From Roseomonas sp. (GTDB lineage: Bacteria; Pseudomonadota; Alphaproteobacteria; Acetobacterales; Acetobacteraceae): 64,000 nt of DNA. The first letter of the stretch is position 1, and each line of letters opens with the position of its first letter. The stretch covers positions 1 to 64,000 of the forward strand of contig JADCFP010000016.1 of NCBI GenBank assembly GCA_020249465.1, in the 5' to 3' direction. Below the pieces are notes generated by a model. It did not search any database. It was given only the letters and a program-made list of their open reading frames with translations, and was not told the origin of the DNA. This document shows positions 51,915 through 60,930 of the stretch, one piece after another. The translations under genes and the position numbers were made by a program.

Positions 51915-52985
51915 ATGGAATTCGGCATTCTGATGACGAGCCACCCAAACCCGGTGGAAGAACCTTATCCGCATCAGGGCGTGACCGCGCGCACGACTGA
52001 GGAAATCCTGCGCGCAGAAGCATTGGGTTATGATACGGCCTGGATCGCGGAACATCACTTCAGCACGACTTACGGCATCATGCCGGATTGCTTTGTGTAT
52101 ATGTCCTACCTTGCGGCGCGCACCAGCCGCATCAAGCTCGCGGCAGGGGTGATCACGCTGCCGCTGTATGACCCAATTCGCGTGGTGGAAAACACTGCTT
52201 TCGTGGATGTGCTTTCCAATGGCCGCGTGATGCTGGGCTTGGGCAGCGGGTATCGCCCTTACGAGTTCGAAGGTCTGGGCAAGGATTTTGAGGCGCGGCG
52301 CGATATTGTCGAGGAAAGCGTGCAGCTGATTTTCGATGGCTTTCATCGTCGGCGCTGGACGCATGAAGGCAAATTCTACAAGGGCAAGGTCGAAGGGCAA
52401 TATGAAATGCTGCCCGTGCCGATCCAGCTGCCCCATCCGCCGCTTTATATGGCGGGCGGCACGGATCGGTCCATTGGTTATGCCGGGCGCAATGGTTTCG
52501 GGCTGATGCTGAGCACGCTGCCAGGCTTGGATACCTTGGCGTCGCAATCGAAGATTTATCGCGAGGCATTGGCGACAGCGCCATCACCGCAGCACAATAA
52601 TCCGGCCGCCGGCCATATTGATATCGCGCGCATGGTCTATGTGGCGGAAACCGATGAGCAGGCACGCGCCGATACGGAAGAACACATTCTGCACCATATC
52701 CGCAATTTCAATAGTGCCGGCACCAGCGGCTATCTTGGCTCGGTTTCCGAAAAGGGGCAGGCGTTGGATTATGGGGTACTGGCTGAAACCACTCTGCTGC
52801 ATGGCAGCCCGACCACCGTGATTGCGAAGCTCCGCGCGCTGCAGGCACGCACCGGCATGACCAGCCTGCTGCTGCATTACCCGCCCTATTACGGGCATGA
52901 GAAAATCCTGCGCAGCCTGACGCTTTTCGCCCGGCATGTCATCCCGGCCTTCCAACCGCCGGCCAGCCGGGCGGCTGCGGAATAG
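51915..52985 (+). CDS. LLM-class (luciferase-like) flavin-dependent oxidoreductase
   Basis: A 356-residue TIM-barrel monooxygenase-type protein. Seen: FGILMTSHPNP, WIAEHHFSTTYGIMPD, SRIKLAAGVITLPLYDPIRVVE and SNGRVMLGLGSGYRPYEF. These enzymes use FMNH2 or F420; no dedicated flavin reductase is nearby. AGCAGGAGGAAGCAGCA gives a strong ribosome site. It fits oxidative attack on an organic substrate shared with the adjacent catabolic genes. Confidence 0.9.
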   Translation: MEFGILMTSHPNPVEEPYPHQGVTARTTEEILRAEALGYDTAWIAEHHFSTTYGIMPDCFVYMSYLAARTSRIKLAAGVITLPLYDPIRVVENTAFVDVLSNGRVMLGLGSGYRPYEFEGLGKDFEARRDIVEESVQLIFDGFHRRRWTHEGKFYKGKVEGQYEMLPVPIQLPHPPLYMAGGTDRSIGYAGRNGFGLMLSTLPGLDTLASQSKIYREALATAPSPQHNNPAAGHIDIARMVYVAETDEQARADTEEHILHHIRNFNSAGTSGYLGSVSEKGQALDYGVLAETTLLHGSPTTVIAKLRALQARTGMTSLLLHYPPYYGHEKILRSLTLFARHVIPAFQPPASRAAAE

Positions 52986-53068
52986 GCATGGATTTCACCG
53001 CACGTCTGGGCTAAGAGCGCCGCTTCTGGGAGCCTTATCCAGACAACCGGGAGACAAAGGGAGATACC

Positions 53069-54304
53069 ATGACCATCGAAAGACGTTCAGTCCTTACCGC
53101 CGCGGGCGGTGCCGCAGTGTTCGGCGGCCTGCCATGGCGCAGTGCGAAAGCCCAGGCAGCCAACACCATCCGAATCGGTATCCTTACTGACATGTCCGGT
53201 ACATTCCGTGACATCAATGGCCCGACGACAGTCGCGTGCGCGCGTCTTGCGGTGCAGGAATTCGGTCAGCGCGGGTTTAACGTGGAAACCGTGGTGGCGG
53301 ACCACCAGAACCGCCCAGACGTCGCCATCAATATTGCGCGCCAATGGTATGACCGTGACGGCGTGGACATGACGCTGAGCCTCGCGGCTTCTTCCGTGGC
53401 TCTGGCCGTGGCAGAACTGACGCGCGAGAAGAACAAGGTTACCATCCCGACCTCCACCGCCACATCGGATATGACTGGCCGCGCCTGCACGCCGAATACG
53501 GTGCATTGGTCCTATGATACGTTCATGCTCGGCAAATCCACAGGTGGCGCAACCGTGCGCGCAGGCGGCGATAGCTGGTTCTTCATCACCGCGGATTATG
53601 CCTTTGGACATTCCCTGGAACGCGACACCACGGCCTTTGTGCAGGCGGCTGGCGGGCGCGTGATTGGGTCCGTGCGCACACCCTTTCCGGGCACGACGGA
53701 CTTCTCATCCTTCCTTCTGCAGGCTCAAGCGTCGCGCGCGAAGGTGATCGGCTTTGCCAATGCGGGCACGGATACCATCAACTGCATCAAGCAGGCGGCA
53801 GAATTCGGCATTACGCGCCGTGGCACCAAGCTTGCCTCCATGCTCATGTTCCTGCCGGATGTACATGCGCTTGGTCTGCAAACCGCTCAAGGATTGGTCT
53901 GCACCGAAACCTTCTATTGGGATCTGAATGACCGTACCCGCGCCTTCTGGCGCCGTGCGCAAGCAGTGGCTGGCCAGGTCGCGATCGGCATGAGCCATGC
54001 CGGCGATTATTCCGGCACGCTGCATTACCTGAAGGCCGTGGCCGATCTTGGTGTACAGGCTGCGAAGGCGAGTGGTGCGGCGACGGTTGCGCGCATGAAG
54101 GCCATGCCGACAGATGATGACGCCTTTGGCCGCGGCACGATCCGCGCCGATGGGCGTAAGATGCATCCCGCCTATCTGTTTGAAGTGAAGAAGCCCGAGG
54201 AAAGCCGCGGGCCGTTTGACTATTACAAGTTGCTGCAGACCACAGCGCCGGATGACGCCTTCCGCCCGATCGCGGATGGCGGCTGCGCTTTCGTCCGTAG
54301 CTGA
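53069..54304 (+). CDS. ABC transporter substrate-binding protein (branched-chain amino acid / urea type)
   Basis: A 411-residue type I periplasmic receptor with a Tat-like leader (ERRSVLTAAGGAAVFGGLPWRSAKAQA). The mature part has IRIGILTDMSGTFRDINGP, NRPDVAINIARQWYD, SDMTGRACTPNTVHWSYDTFM and DYAFGHSLERDT. It resembles Livk-like receptors for aromatic or branched acids seen beside degradative genes. No permease or ATPase genes are in the window. The transcript probably ends at the hairpin at 54314. Confidence 0.9.
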   Translation: MTIERRSVLTAAGGAAVFGGLPWRSAKAQAANTIRIGILTDMSGTFRDINGPTTVACARLAVQEFGQRGFNVETVVADHQNRPDVAINIARQWYDRDGVDMTLSLAASSVALAVAELTREKNKVTIPTSTATSDMTGRACTPNTVHWSYDTFMLGKSTGGATVRAGGDSWFFITADYAFGHSLERDTTAFVQAAGGRVIGSVRTPFPGTTDFSSFLLQAQASRAKVIGFANAGTDTINCIKQAAEFGITRRGTKLASMLMFLPDVHALGLQTAQGLVCTETFYWDLNDRTRAFWRRAQAVAGQVAIGMSHAGDYSGTLHYLKAVADLGVQAAKASGAATVARMKAMPTDDDAFGRGTIRADGRKMHPAYLFEVKKPEESRGPFDYYKLLQTTAPDDAFRPIADGGCAFVRS

Positions 54305-54313
54305 TCCTAATTG

Positions 54314-54338
54314 ATGGGGCGGCTGCGTGCCGCCCCAT
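54314..54338. terminator. strong hairpin terminator between convergent genes
   Basis: ATGGGGCGGC (54314-54323) and GCCGCCCCAT (54329-54338) are perfect ten-base arms around TGCGT, followed by TGCCTTTCT. It starts ten bases after the receptor gene's stop and ends eight bases before the stop of the convergent CMD gene, so it can serve both. Confidence 0.78.
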
Positions 54339-54345
54339 TGCCTTT

Positions 54346-54921
54346 CTATGCCTTCGGCAAGGGCGGCAGCGGCGTCGCCTCAGGCGGGATTTGTACTTCC
54401 GCGACATTCAACGTCATCGATACCGCGACGTAATAACCACTCACGGCAATCAAATCCACCACGCCCTGTTCACCAAAGCGCGCGGCAGTTGCGGCGAAAG
54501 TCGCGTCTGATACGCCGTGATCGCGGTGCAGTTCTGTGCAAAATTCATAGACGAGGCGCTGGTCTTCCGTCATGCCGGCTGGGCGGCGACCTTCGGCAAG
54601 ATCAGCCGCAATCGCGGGCGGCAAGCCAGCCTTCATCGCCATGGCGTGATGTGCATACCATTCATATTGGCTGGTCCAGACCCGCGCCGTGATCAAGATG
54701 GCGAATTCATTCAAATCAGCGGGGATCGAGCTATTGAAGCGCAGATACTCGCCAACCCTTTGCATCCTGTCGGCAAAAACCGGGCTGCGCAGCCAGGCAT
54801 TGAAGGGGCCGCGCAAGCCACCGCGCGGGCCGTTGATGATGCCTTCCGCCGCAGCGCGCTGCTCGGCGCTCATGCTCTCGGGCGTCAATTGGGGGAAGCG
54901 CGGTTTCTTGGGCGTTGCCAT
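54346..54921 (-). CDS. carboxymuconolactone decarboxylase-family protein
   Basis: A 191-residue CMD-fold protein: NAWLRSPVFADRMQRVGEYLRF, ILITARVWTSQYEWYAHHAMAMKAG, LVYEFCTELHRDHGVSDATF and LIAVSGYYVAVSMTLNV. Unlike the small protein at 18453-18791 it has no CxxC in the active-site helix (VWTSQYEWYAHH), so it is not an AhpD-type thiol peroxidase. It may be a lactone-handling enzyme. The 183 bp upstream to the next gene probably contain divergent promoters, but I cannot name convincing hexamers. Confidence 0.87.
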   Translation of the reverse strand: MATPKKPRFPQLTPESMSAEQRAAAEGIINGPRGGLRGPFNAWLRSPVFADRMQRVGEYLRFNSSIPADLNEFAILITARVWTSQYEWYAHHAMAMKAGLPPAIAADLAEGRRPAGMTEDQRLVYEFCTELHRDHGVSDATFAATAARFGEQGVVDLIAVSGYYVAVSMTLNVAEVQIPPEATPLPPLPKA

Positions 54922-55104
54922 TTGGGTTTCCTTGCTTTGGAATAAGCCGAAAGCGATGCGCCCCCGGCTGGTGCGGCAAGGCTAAACAGCGCAAGGGCCG
55001 CGGGCAAGGCGCGCTTGCCGTGACTGGTCGCTTTGGCTAGCTTGAACGCTTATAGACGTCCGCCCCGTATTATGGCGCGGTAGCAAGCCGGATGGAGAAG
55101 CACC

Positions 55105-56823
55105 ATGCATGATATCGTGATTCGCGGCGGCACCATTGTGGATGGGCTCGGCACGCCGCGTTACACCGGCGATGTCGCGATTGATGGCGACCGCATCACG
55201 CAAGTGGGCGGCAAGGCCGGCCCGGCGCGGCGTGATGTGGCGGCGGAAGGTCGCCTGGTCACACCAGGCTGGGTGGATGTGCATACGCATTATGATGGGC
55301 AGGCCACCTGGGACCCCAACCTGGCGCCTTCTTCCTGGCATGGCGTGACGACGCTGCTGTTTGGCAATTGCGGCGTTGGCTTCGCGCCAGTGCAAAAAAG
55401 CCACCAACAGGCGCTGATTGATTTGATGGAGGGTGTCGAGGACATCCCCGGCATCACGCTCAGCGAAGGGCTGAAATGGAATTGGGAAAGCTTCCCCGAA
55501 TATCTTGATGCCTTGGAAGCCATGCCGCGCATGCTGAATATCGGCGCGCAGCTCGCGCATCATCCCTTGCGCGTTTATGTGATGGGCGAACGTGGGCTGA
55601 AGCGCGAAAACGCAACCGGCGATGATATCGAAGCCATGGCGCGGCTGACGCAGGAAGCGCTGGAAGCGGGCGCCTTCGGTTTCACCACATCGCGCACTGA
55701 TCAACACAAGACGCTCGCCGGCGATCTGGTGCCGGGCCGTTATGCGGAAGAAGAGGAATTGCTCGCCATCGGTCGCGCCATGGGCAAGGCCGGGCGCGGC
55801 ACTTTCGGCATGTTGAGCGATTTTGAGGATGAGGCAGCGGAATTCCGTTGGCTGCGTGAAGTGGCGAAATCCACCAAGCGCCCGGTTTGGTTCCTGCTGA
55901 CTGATCGTGCCTATGACCCGCAGCGTTGGAAGCGCCTGATGCAAGCTGTGCATGAGGCGCGCGCTGAGGGGCTTAGTCTCGCCGCACAAGTCGCAGGGCG
56001 CACGGTGGGGTTGATTTTGGGGCTGACCACGTCGCTCAATCCCTTTGCATTACGTGAAAGTTTTGCGGCACTGGCGGGGCTGCCGCCGGCCGAGCAATTG
56101 GCGCGGCTGCGTGATCCTGAAACGCGGCGGAAAATCCTTTCCGAAGAAGCATCGAAGCGGCTTTTGGATGTGCTGCCGCCGCTCTCACGCCAGATCGCGA
56201 CGCGCTGGGACAATATGTTTGAATTGGGCGATCCGCCGGATTACGAACCGCCGCGTGAACGCAGCATCGCAGCGCTTGCCGCCAAGGCAGGACAGGATCC
56301 GGCTTCCTATTGCTATGATTTCCTGGTGGGCGCGGATGGTGAGCGGATGCTCTATTTCCCCGTCACCAATTATGTGACCGGCGATCTTTCCGTGGTGCGG
56401 GAGATGAATATGGACAAGGCGACGGTGCTTGGCCTTTCCGATGGTGGTGCGCATTGCGGCGTAATTTGCGATGCCTCCACCCCGAGCTTCATGCTGACCC
56501 ACTGGGCGCGTGATCGTAAGCGCGGTGATGGGCTGCCCTTGGAATTCGTGGTGAAGCGACAGACCAGCGAAACGGCGGATTTCTTTGGCCTGACGGATCG
56601 TGGGCGCTTGGCGCCTGGAGCCATGGCTGATGTGAATATCATCAACTTTGATGGGCTCCGCTTGTATCATCCCGAGATGATCTATGATCTGCCCGCCGGT
56701 GGGCGGCGCTTGGTGCAGCGCGTGGAAGGCTATGACATGACACTGGTGGCCGGCCAGCCCATTCGCGAAGCTGGGCATGATACGGGCGCGCTGCCCGGCA
56801 AGCTGTTGCGCGCGAGGGGATGA
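55105..56823 (+). CDS. N-acyl-D-amino-acid deacylase-type amidohydrolase
   Basis: A 572-residue amidohydrolase-superfamily enzyme. It opens MHDIVIRGGTIVDGLGTPRYTGD, has the metal site VDVHTHYDGQATWDP, and continues HGVTTLLFGNCGVGFAP, TSRTDQHKTL, and late LSDGGAHCGVICD and GRLAPGAMADVNIINFDGL. This is the D-aminoacylase/dihydropyrimidinase-like group that hydrolyses N-acyl-D-amino acids or related amides. Full length. It is convergent with eutC. Confidence 0.9.
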   Translation: MHDIVIRGGTIVDGLGTPRYTGDVAIDGDRITQVGGKAGPARRDVAAEGRLVTPGWVDVHTHYDGQATWDPNLAPSSWHGVTTLLFGNCGVGFAPVQKSHQQALIDLMEGVEDIPGITLSEGLKWNWESFPEYLDALEAMPRMLNIGAQLAHHPLRVYVMGERGLKRENATGDDIEAMARLTQEALEAGAFGFTTSRTDQHKTLAGDLVPGRYAEEEELLAIGRAMGKAGRGTFGMLSDFEDEAAEFRWLREVAKSTKRPVWFLLTDRAYDPQRWKRLMQAVHEARAEGLSLAAQVAGRTVGLILGLTTSLNPFALRESFAALAGLPPAEQLARLRDPETRRKILSEEASKRLLDVLPPLSRQIATRWDNMFELGDPPDYEPPRERSIAALAAKAGQDPASYCYDFLVGADGERMLYFPVTNYVTGDLSVVREMNMDKATVLGLSDGGAHCGVICDASTPSFMLTHWARDRKRGDGLPLEFVVKRQTSETADFFGLTDRGRLAPGAMADVNIINFDGLRLYHPEMIYDLPAGGRRLVQRVEGYDMTLVAGQPIREAGHDTGALPGKLLRARG

Positions 56824-56833
56824 CAGCCAAGCG

Positions 56834-57568
56834 TTACGTCAGCCGATGATGGCTCGGCATTTCATCCTTGAGCGCTACGCCGGTGGCGCCAAGCTTGCGT
56901 GCTTCCACCAATAGCCAAAGCGCCTTGGCAGCGGCAGCATCGGCGCTAAGCCCGCCAGGGCGGATATTGCTGATGCAATTGCGCATGGCGTCATTGCTGC
57001 CGCGCCTTGCCGCCCAGGTCAGGTAAAGCCCCATGCTGTCGGTCGCGGAAAGCCCTGGCCTTTCGCCAATAAGTACAACAACGGCCGCGGCTTCCATCGC
57101 CTCCGCGATATCATCCCCAAGCGCAACGCGCGCCTGTTTGGCAATGATGATAGGGCCGGCCGTGAAGCCTGCCGTGCCGAGTGCCGGCACCAACGCAGCG
57201 AGCAAAGCCGGCGCCTGCTGCTGTACGCCACGCGCGCAAAGCCCATCTGCAACCACCAGCGCAATGCTACCCTTCGCCTTGGGTAGCGTGGTGCCTTCCC
57301 GCAACTTGCGGCCAAGATCGGGGCGCAGCAGATAGCGGCGGCGTTCTTCCGCCTGGCTTGTCACGTGATATATCGGCAGGCCGAGTGGGCCGAACGCTAC
57401 TTCCAATTGTGCCACATCCAGGCTGGACCAAACCGCATCACGCGCGCGCGCATGTGCTTCCTGAAAATCGAGATGCGCAGCGGTGGGTAGCGCATTACCA
57501 ACACGCCCCAGCGCCACACGCGCGTCGGTGAAGCGGCGCAGATCGCGCCATTTGCTGGGCGTGGTCAT
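56834..57568 (-). CDS. eutC: ethanolamine ammonia-lyase small subunit
   Basis: A 244-residue EutC. Seen: RFTDARVALGRVGNALPT, LDFQEAHARARDAVW, ALVVADGLCARGVQQQA, VVVLIGERPGLSATDSMGLYLTW and RNCISNIRPGGLS. With EutB it forms the adenosylcobalamin enzyme splitting ethanolamine to acetaldehyde and ammonia. The start overlaps the eutB stop by four bases. No other eut genes are nearby. Confidence 0.95.
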   Translation of the reverse strand: MTTPSKWRDLRRFTDARVALGRVGNALPTAAHLDFQEAHARARDAVWSSLDVAQLEVAFGPLGLPIYHVTSQAEERRRYLLRPDLGRKLREGTTLPKAKGSIALVVADGLCARGVQQQAPALLAALVPALGTAGFTAGPIIIAKQARVALGDDIAEAMEAAAVVVLIGERPGLSATDSMGLYLTWAARRGSNDAMRNCISNIRPGGLSADAAAAKALWLLVEARKLGATGVALKDEMPSHHRLT

Positions 57569-58935
57569 CCAAGGCCAATCAGCGCGGGGGATAGGCGCGC
57601 AGGGATCGCCTCAGTCGTGCTGCCAATGCCCATGCGATTCAGCCAATCCTCGAATTCCGGCGCGGGGCGTTTGCCAAGCGCCGCGCGCGCATAAAGCCCA
57701 TCATGGAAAGATGTGGATTGGTAGGCGAGCATCACATCATCCGCACCCGGCACGCCCATGACGTAAGTGACACCGGCAGCGGCGAGGCATGTCAGCAGCG
57801 CATCCATATCATCCTGATCCGCTTCCGCATGGTTGGTATAGCAAACATCAACCCCCATCGGCAGACCAAGCAGCTTGCCGCAGAAATGATCTTCAAGGCC
57901 GGCGCGGAGAATCTGCTTGCCATCAAACAGATATTCCGGCCCGATGAAGCCCACCACGGAATTGACCAGCAGCGGCGAAAAGCGCCGCGCGACCGCATAG
58001 GCGCGGGCTTCCAGGGTTTGCTGATCCACACCGTGATGCGCATCAGCACTCAGGGCGCTACCCTGACCGGTTTCGAAATACATGATATTCTGCCCAAGGC
58101 TACCGCGTTTGAGCGATAGCGCCTGTTCATGCGCTTCAGTCAGTAGGGCCAAATCAACGCCAAAAGACTGGTTCACACCCTCTGTTCCGCCAATGGATTG
58201 AAAAACCAGATCAACCGGCGCGCCCAGATCCATGGCGCGCATGGTGGTGGTGACATGCGCCAGTACGCAGCTTTGCGTTGGTATGTCATAGGCGATGCGT
58301 AAGCGGTCCAGCATATCCAGAATGCGTAGCACCGCTTCCACATTATCGGTTGCGGGATTGACGCCGATCACCGCATCACCGGCGCCAAGCAAAAGCCCAT
58401 CCAAGGTGGCAGCCGCAATGCCACGAGGATCATCTGTTGGGTGATTGGGTTGCAGGCGGATCGAAAGCCGCCCCTGAAGGCCGATGGTATTGCGAAACCG
58501 CGCCACATTCACACATTTCGCTGCAACCATAATCAAATCTGCCGCGCGCATGATTTTGGACACAGCCGCAACCATTTCCGGCGTCAGCCCCGGCGCCAAC
58601 GCGGCGAGTATTGCGCTATCTGCCGCATCAGAAAGTAGCCAATCACGCAAACCGCCAATCGTCAGGCTGTTAATCGGTGCGAAGGCCGTCTTGTTATGGC
58701 TATCCTGGATCAGGCGCGTGACCTCATCCACCTCATACGGGATCACACTTTCCGAGAGGAAATGCTTGACCGGCACATCCGCCAAGGCGCGTTGCGCGGC
58801 AATGCGTTCCTCGGCGCTTTCGGCGGCCACACCGGCCAGTGCATCACCAGATCGGAAGGGGGTCGCGCGCGCCAGCAATGTCTTCAGATCGGGGAAGACA
58901 TAACGCGTGGTGCCGATGGTCTGTGCGAAGGCCAT
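57565..58935 (-). CDS. eutB: ethanolamine ammonia-lyase large subunit
   Basis: A 456-residue EutB TIM barrel, normal length. Seen: FRSGDALAGVAAES, AFAPINSLTIGGLRDWLLSD, LSIRLQPNHPTDDPRGIAAA, VIGVNPATDNVEAVLRILD, YFETGQGSALSADAHHGVDQQT and GLPMGVDVCYTNHAEADQDDMD. It provides the substrate and most of the cobalamin site. Starts at ATG 58935. The divergent 133-bp region carries two AGYATGACAGG copies (58968-58978 and 59016-59026). Confidence 0.96.
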   Translation of the reverse strand: MAFAQTIGTTRYVFPDLKTLLARATPFRSGDALAGVAAESAEERIAAQRALADVPVKHFLSESVIPYEVDEVTRLIQDSHNKTAFAPINSLTIGGLRDWLLSDAADSAILAALAPGLTPEMVAAVSKIMRAADLIMVAAKCVNVARFRNTIGLQGRLSIRLQPNHPTDDPRGIAAATLDGLLLGAGDAVIGVNPATDNVEAVLRILDMLDRLRIAYDIPTQSCVLAHVTTTMRAMDLGAPVDLVFQSIGGTEGVNQSFGVDLALLTEAHEQALSLKRGSLGQNIMYFETGQGSALSADAHHGVDQQTLEARAYAVARRFSPLLVNSVVGFIGPEYLFDGKQILRAGLEDHFCGKLLGLPMGVDVCYTNHAEADQDDMDALLTCLAAAGVTYVMGVPGADDVMLAYQSTSFHDGLYARAALGKRPAPEFEDWLNRMGIGSTTEAIPARLSPALIGLG

Positions 58936-59068
58936 GCTGCTGCTGCCGTTGTCGATGAAGGCGCGTTAGTATGACAGGAAAGCACCGGAGTTTCGAGACT
59001 TAAAGCGTCGCGGTCAGCATGACAGGCAGACCACATGGGGATAGGATGCCGTTGAAAGCAGGAGATTG

Positions 59069-59998
59069 ATGATGCGCATTGCAGTGATGGGAACAGGTGG
59101 TGTCGGCGGCGGTTTTGGCGCAGCCTTGGCCAAAGCCGGTGCGGATGTCACCTTCATCGCCCGAGGGGCGCATCTGGCCGCGATGCAGCGTGACGGTTTG
59201 CGCATTACGGGCGGTAGGGGGGACACCCATCTGGTGCCGTCCAAGGCGACTGATAATCCGGCCAGCATCGGGCCGGTGGATCTGGTGATGTTCTGTGTAA
59301 AGCTGTGGGATGTGGAGGCCGCAGGTGAGGCCATTCGCCCCCTGATTGGCCCCTCTACCGCCGTATTGCCCCTGCAAAATGGCATTGATGCCAGCGAAAG
59401 ACTTATCCCCATTCTTGGCGCGCAAGCGGTGATGGGTGGCGTTGCGCAAATCAGCGCAACCATTGATGCGCCGGGCGTCATTCGCCAAACCGGCACCTTC
59501 ATGCGCCTCGCCTTTGGGGAGCTTGATGGCAGCATCTCGGCCCGCGGCAGGAATTTTCTGGAATGGTGCCAGCGCGCCGGTTTTGATGCGACGTTGAGCG
59601 ACCGCATCCTGACGGAGCTTTGGCTGAAATTCATTATTCTGGCGACGAATTCCGGCATGACGGCGCTGACGCGCCGCCCGCTTGGTGAATTGCGCGATGA
59701 TCCTGACATCGCGCCCTATTTCCGCGCTGGATTTGAAGAAGTGATCGCCCTTGCCCGCGCCAAGGGCGTTTGGTTGCCGGATGATGCGCTTGAACGGAGC
59801 ATGAAATTCACCATGGGCGCACCTTCTAGCATGCGCGCTTCCATGGCGGTGGATTTGATCCGCGGCAATCGCATTGAATTGCCTTGGCTATCGGGCAAGG
59901 TTCTTGCTCTGGGGCGGGAGCTTGGCGTACCTACTCCGACCCACGCCATGATCAATGCGGCGCTAAAGCCTTACGCCATGGGCGCGCCCAAGGATTAG
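59069..59998 (+). CDS. ketopantoate reductase-family (2-dehydropantoate 2-reductase-like) protein
   Basis: A 309-residue NADPH-dependent reductase. The N-terminal Rossmann motif is GTGGVGGGFG; VTFIARGAHLAAM and VDLVMFCVKLWD follow. The C-terminal helical domain has ELWLKFIILATNSGMTALTRRPLGELRDD (catalytic Lys region) and SMAVDLIRGNRIELPWLSGKVL (substrate Glu/Ser region). AGGAGA precedes the ATG. It may be PanE or a paralogue acting on another 2-keto acid. The stop overlaps the convergent deacetylase-like gene by four bases. Confidence 0.88.
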   Translation: MMRIAVMGTGGVGGGFGAALAKAGADVTFIARGAHLAAMQRDGLRITGGRGDTHLVPSKATDNPASIGPVDLVMFCVKLWDVEAAGEAIRPLIGPSTAVLPLQNGIDASERLIPILGAQAVMGGVAQISATIDAPGVIRQTGTFMRLAFGELDGSISARGRNFLEWCQRAGFDATLSDRILTELWLKFIILATNSGMTALTRRPLGELRDDPDIAPYFRAGFEEVIALARAKGVWLPDDALERSMKFTMGAPSSMRASMAVDLIRGNRIELPWLSGKVLALGRELGVPTPTHAMINAALKPYAMGAPKD

Positions 59999-60930
59999 TT
60001 TGGGTTTTTTGCGCGCCAGTGATCCGCAATTTGGCCCATGGTGGCGGGCCAGATGCTGCCGCGCGCCATGATGCCATCCAGCATGGCATTGAAGGCGCGG
60101 ATACGATGCGGCACGCCCATCAGCCAGGGTGTGACTGGCACCACCAGAATGCGCCCGCTACGGGCATCCTCAGCTTCCCGGTCCAGCGTTTCATGCGCGG
60201 TCAGAATGGCGTTGGTGAAATCCTCGGTCGGCAGATGCTGCTGATGCAGCATGCGTTGATCCGACAAATCCTGTGACAGAGGCATGCAGATCAGCTTGCC
60301 GGCATCACTGGTCATGGCATAGGGCATGTCATCATTCGCCCAGCCGGTGGTATAGCTGAAGCCGGCTTCCGCAACGAGGCGCAGCGTGTGGCTTGATTCG
60401 GAATGCGCCGGGGAATGCCAGCCGCGTACCGAAGCGCCGAACTGGGCACGAAGCAGGGATGCGGCTTCTTGTACCGTAGCGCGTTCTTCATCAAGCGTCA
60501 CGCCACTATGATGCAGCCGCCCCATATCCAAACCAGCACAGGCAATTTCCCATTTTGCGCCAGCAAGATCAGCCATCAGGGCCGGGTAGCGCTGCGCAAG
60601 TATGGCGCTCAGCAAGGCTGTGGCGGGCAGGCCGCGCGCGGCGAGTGATTGTATCAACCGATAGACGCCAATGCGATTGCCGTAATCGCGGAGCGTATAA
60701 TCCCAATAGGAAGGATAAGGCCGTTCCATGCCACCCGGTGCGATAAAGGGCTTGAGTGGCATGTCCATCGGGAAATGGCCCATATGCACTGCGATGCAAA
60801 GCGCGATGCGCGCGCCATTCGGCCAGGTCACCGCTTGCGCCTTGGGCAGCGCGCGGAAGGGATAGATTTCATGATCCATCCCACGCCGTCGCGCGGGATA
60901 GTGCAGATAATCTTCAGGTAAGCCCTTCAT
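59995..60930 (-). CDS. polysaccharide deacetylase-fold protein with degenerate metal site
   Basis: A 311-residue NodB/PuuE-fold protein, paralogous to the adjacent gene at 60927-61838: both have WPNGARIAL/F, YWDYTLRDYGNRIG and YSWRDYGNRVG equivalents, and a C-terminal GVPHRI/GQPHRI piece. The segment aligned with the paralogue's SHGTYNTRY is CAGLDMGRL, so the metal-binding His-Gly is lost. The N-terminal acidic residues of the partner (NIEHYELD) are also mostly replaced (HMGHFPMD). It may be an inactive partner subunit or may have a changed activity. It overlaps the upstream paralogue by four bases. Confidence 0.8.
   Translation of the reverse strand: MKGLPEDYLHYPARRRGMDHEIYPFRALPKAQAVTWPNGARIALCIAVHMGHFPMDMPLKPFIAPGGMERPYPSYWDYTLRDYGNRIGVYRLIQSLAARGLPATALLSAILAQRYPALMADLAGAKWEIACAGLDMGRLHHSGVTLDEERATVQEAASLLRAQFGASVRGWHSPAHSESSHTLRLVAEAGFSYTTGWANDDMPYAMTSDAGKLICMPLSQDLSDQRMLHQQHLPTEDFTNAILTAHETLDREAEDARSGRILVVPVTPWLMGVPHRIRAFNAMLDGIMARGSIWPATMGQIADHWRAKNPN

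Noticed and set aside
54982-55989. 335-codon minus-strand frame opposite the D-aminoacylase gene
   Set aside because: Shadow of a strongly supported amidohydrolase; composition is typical of antisense frames.
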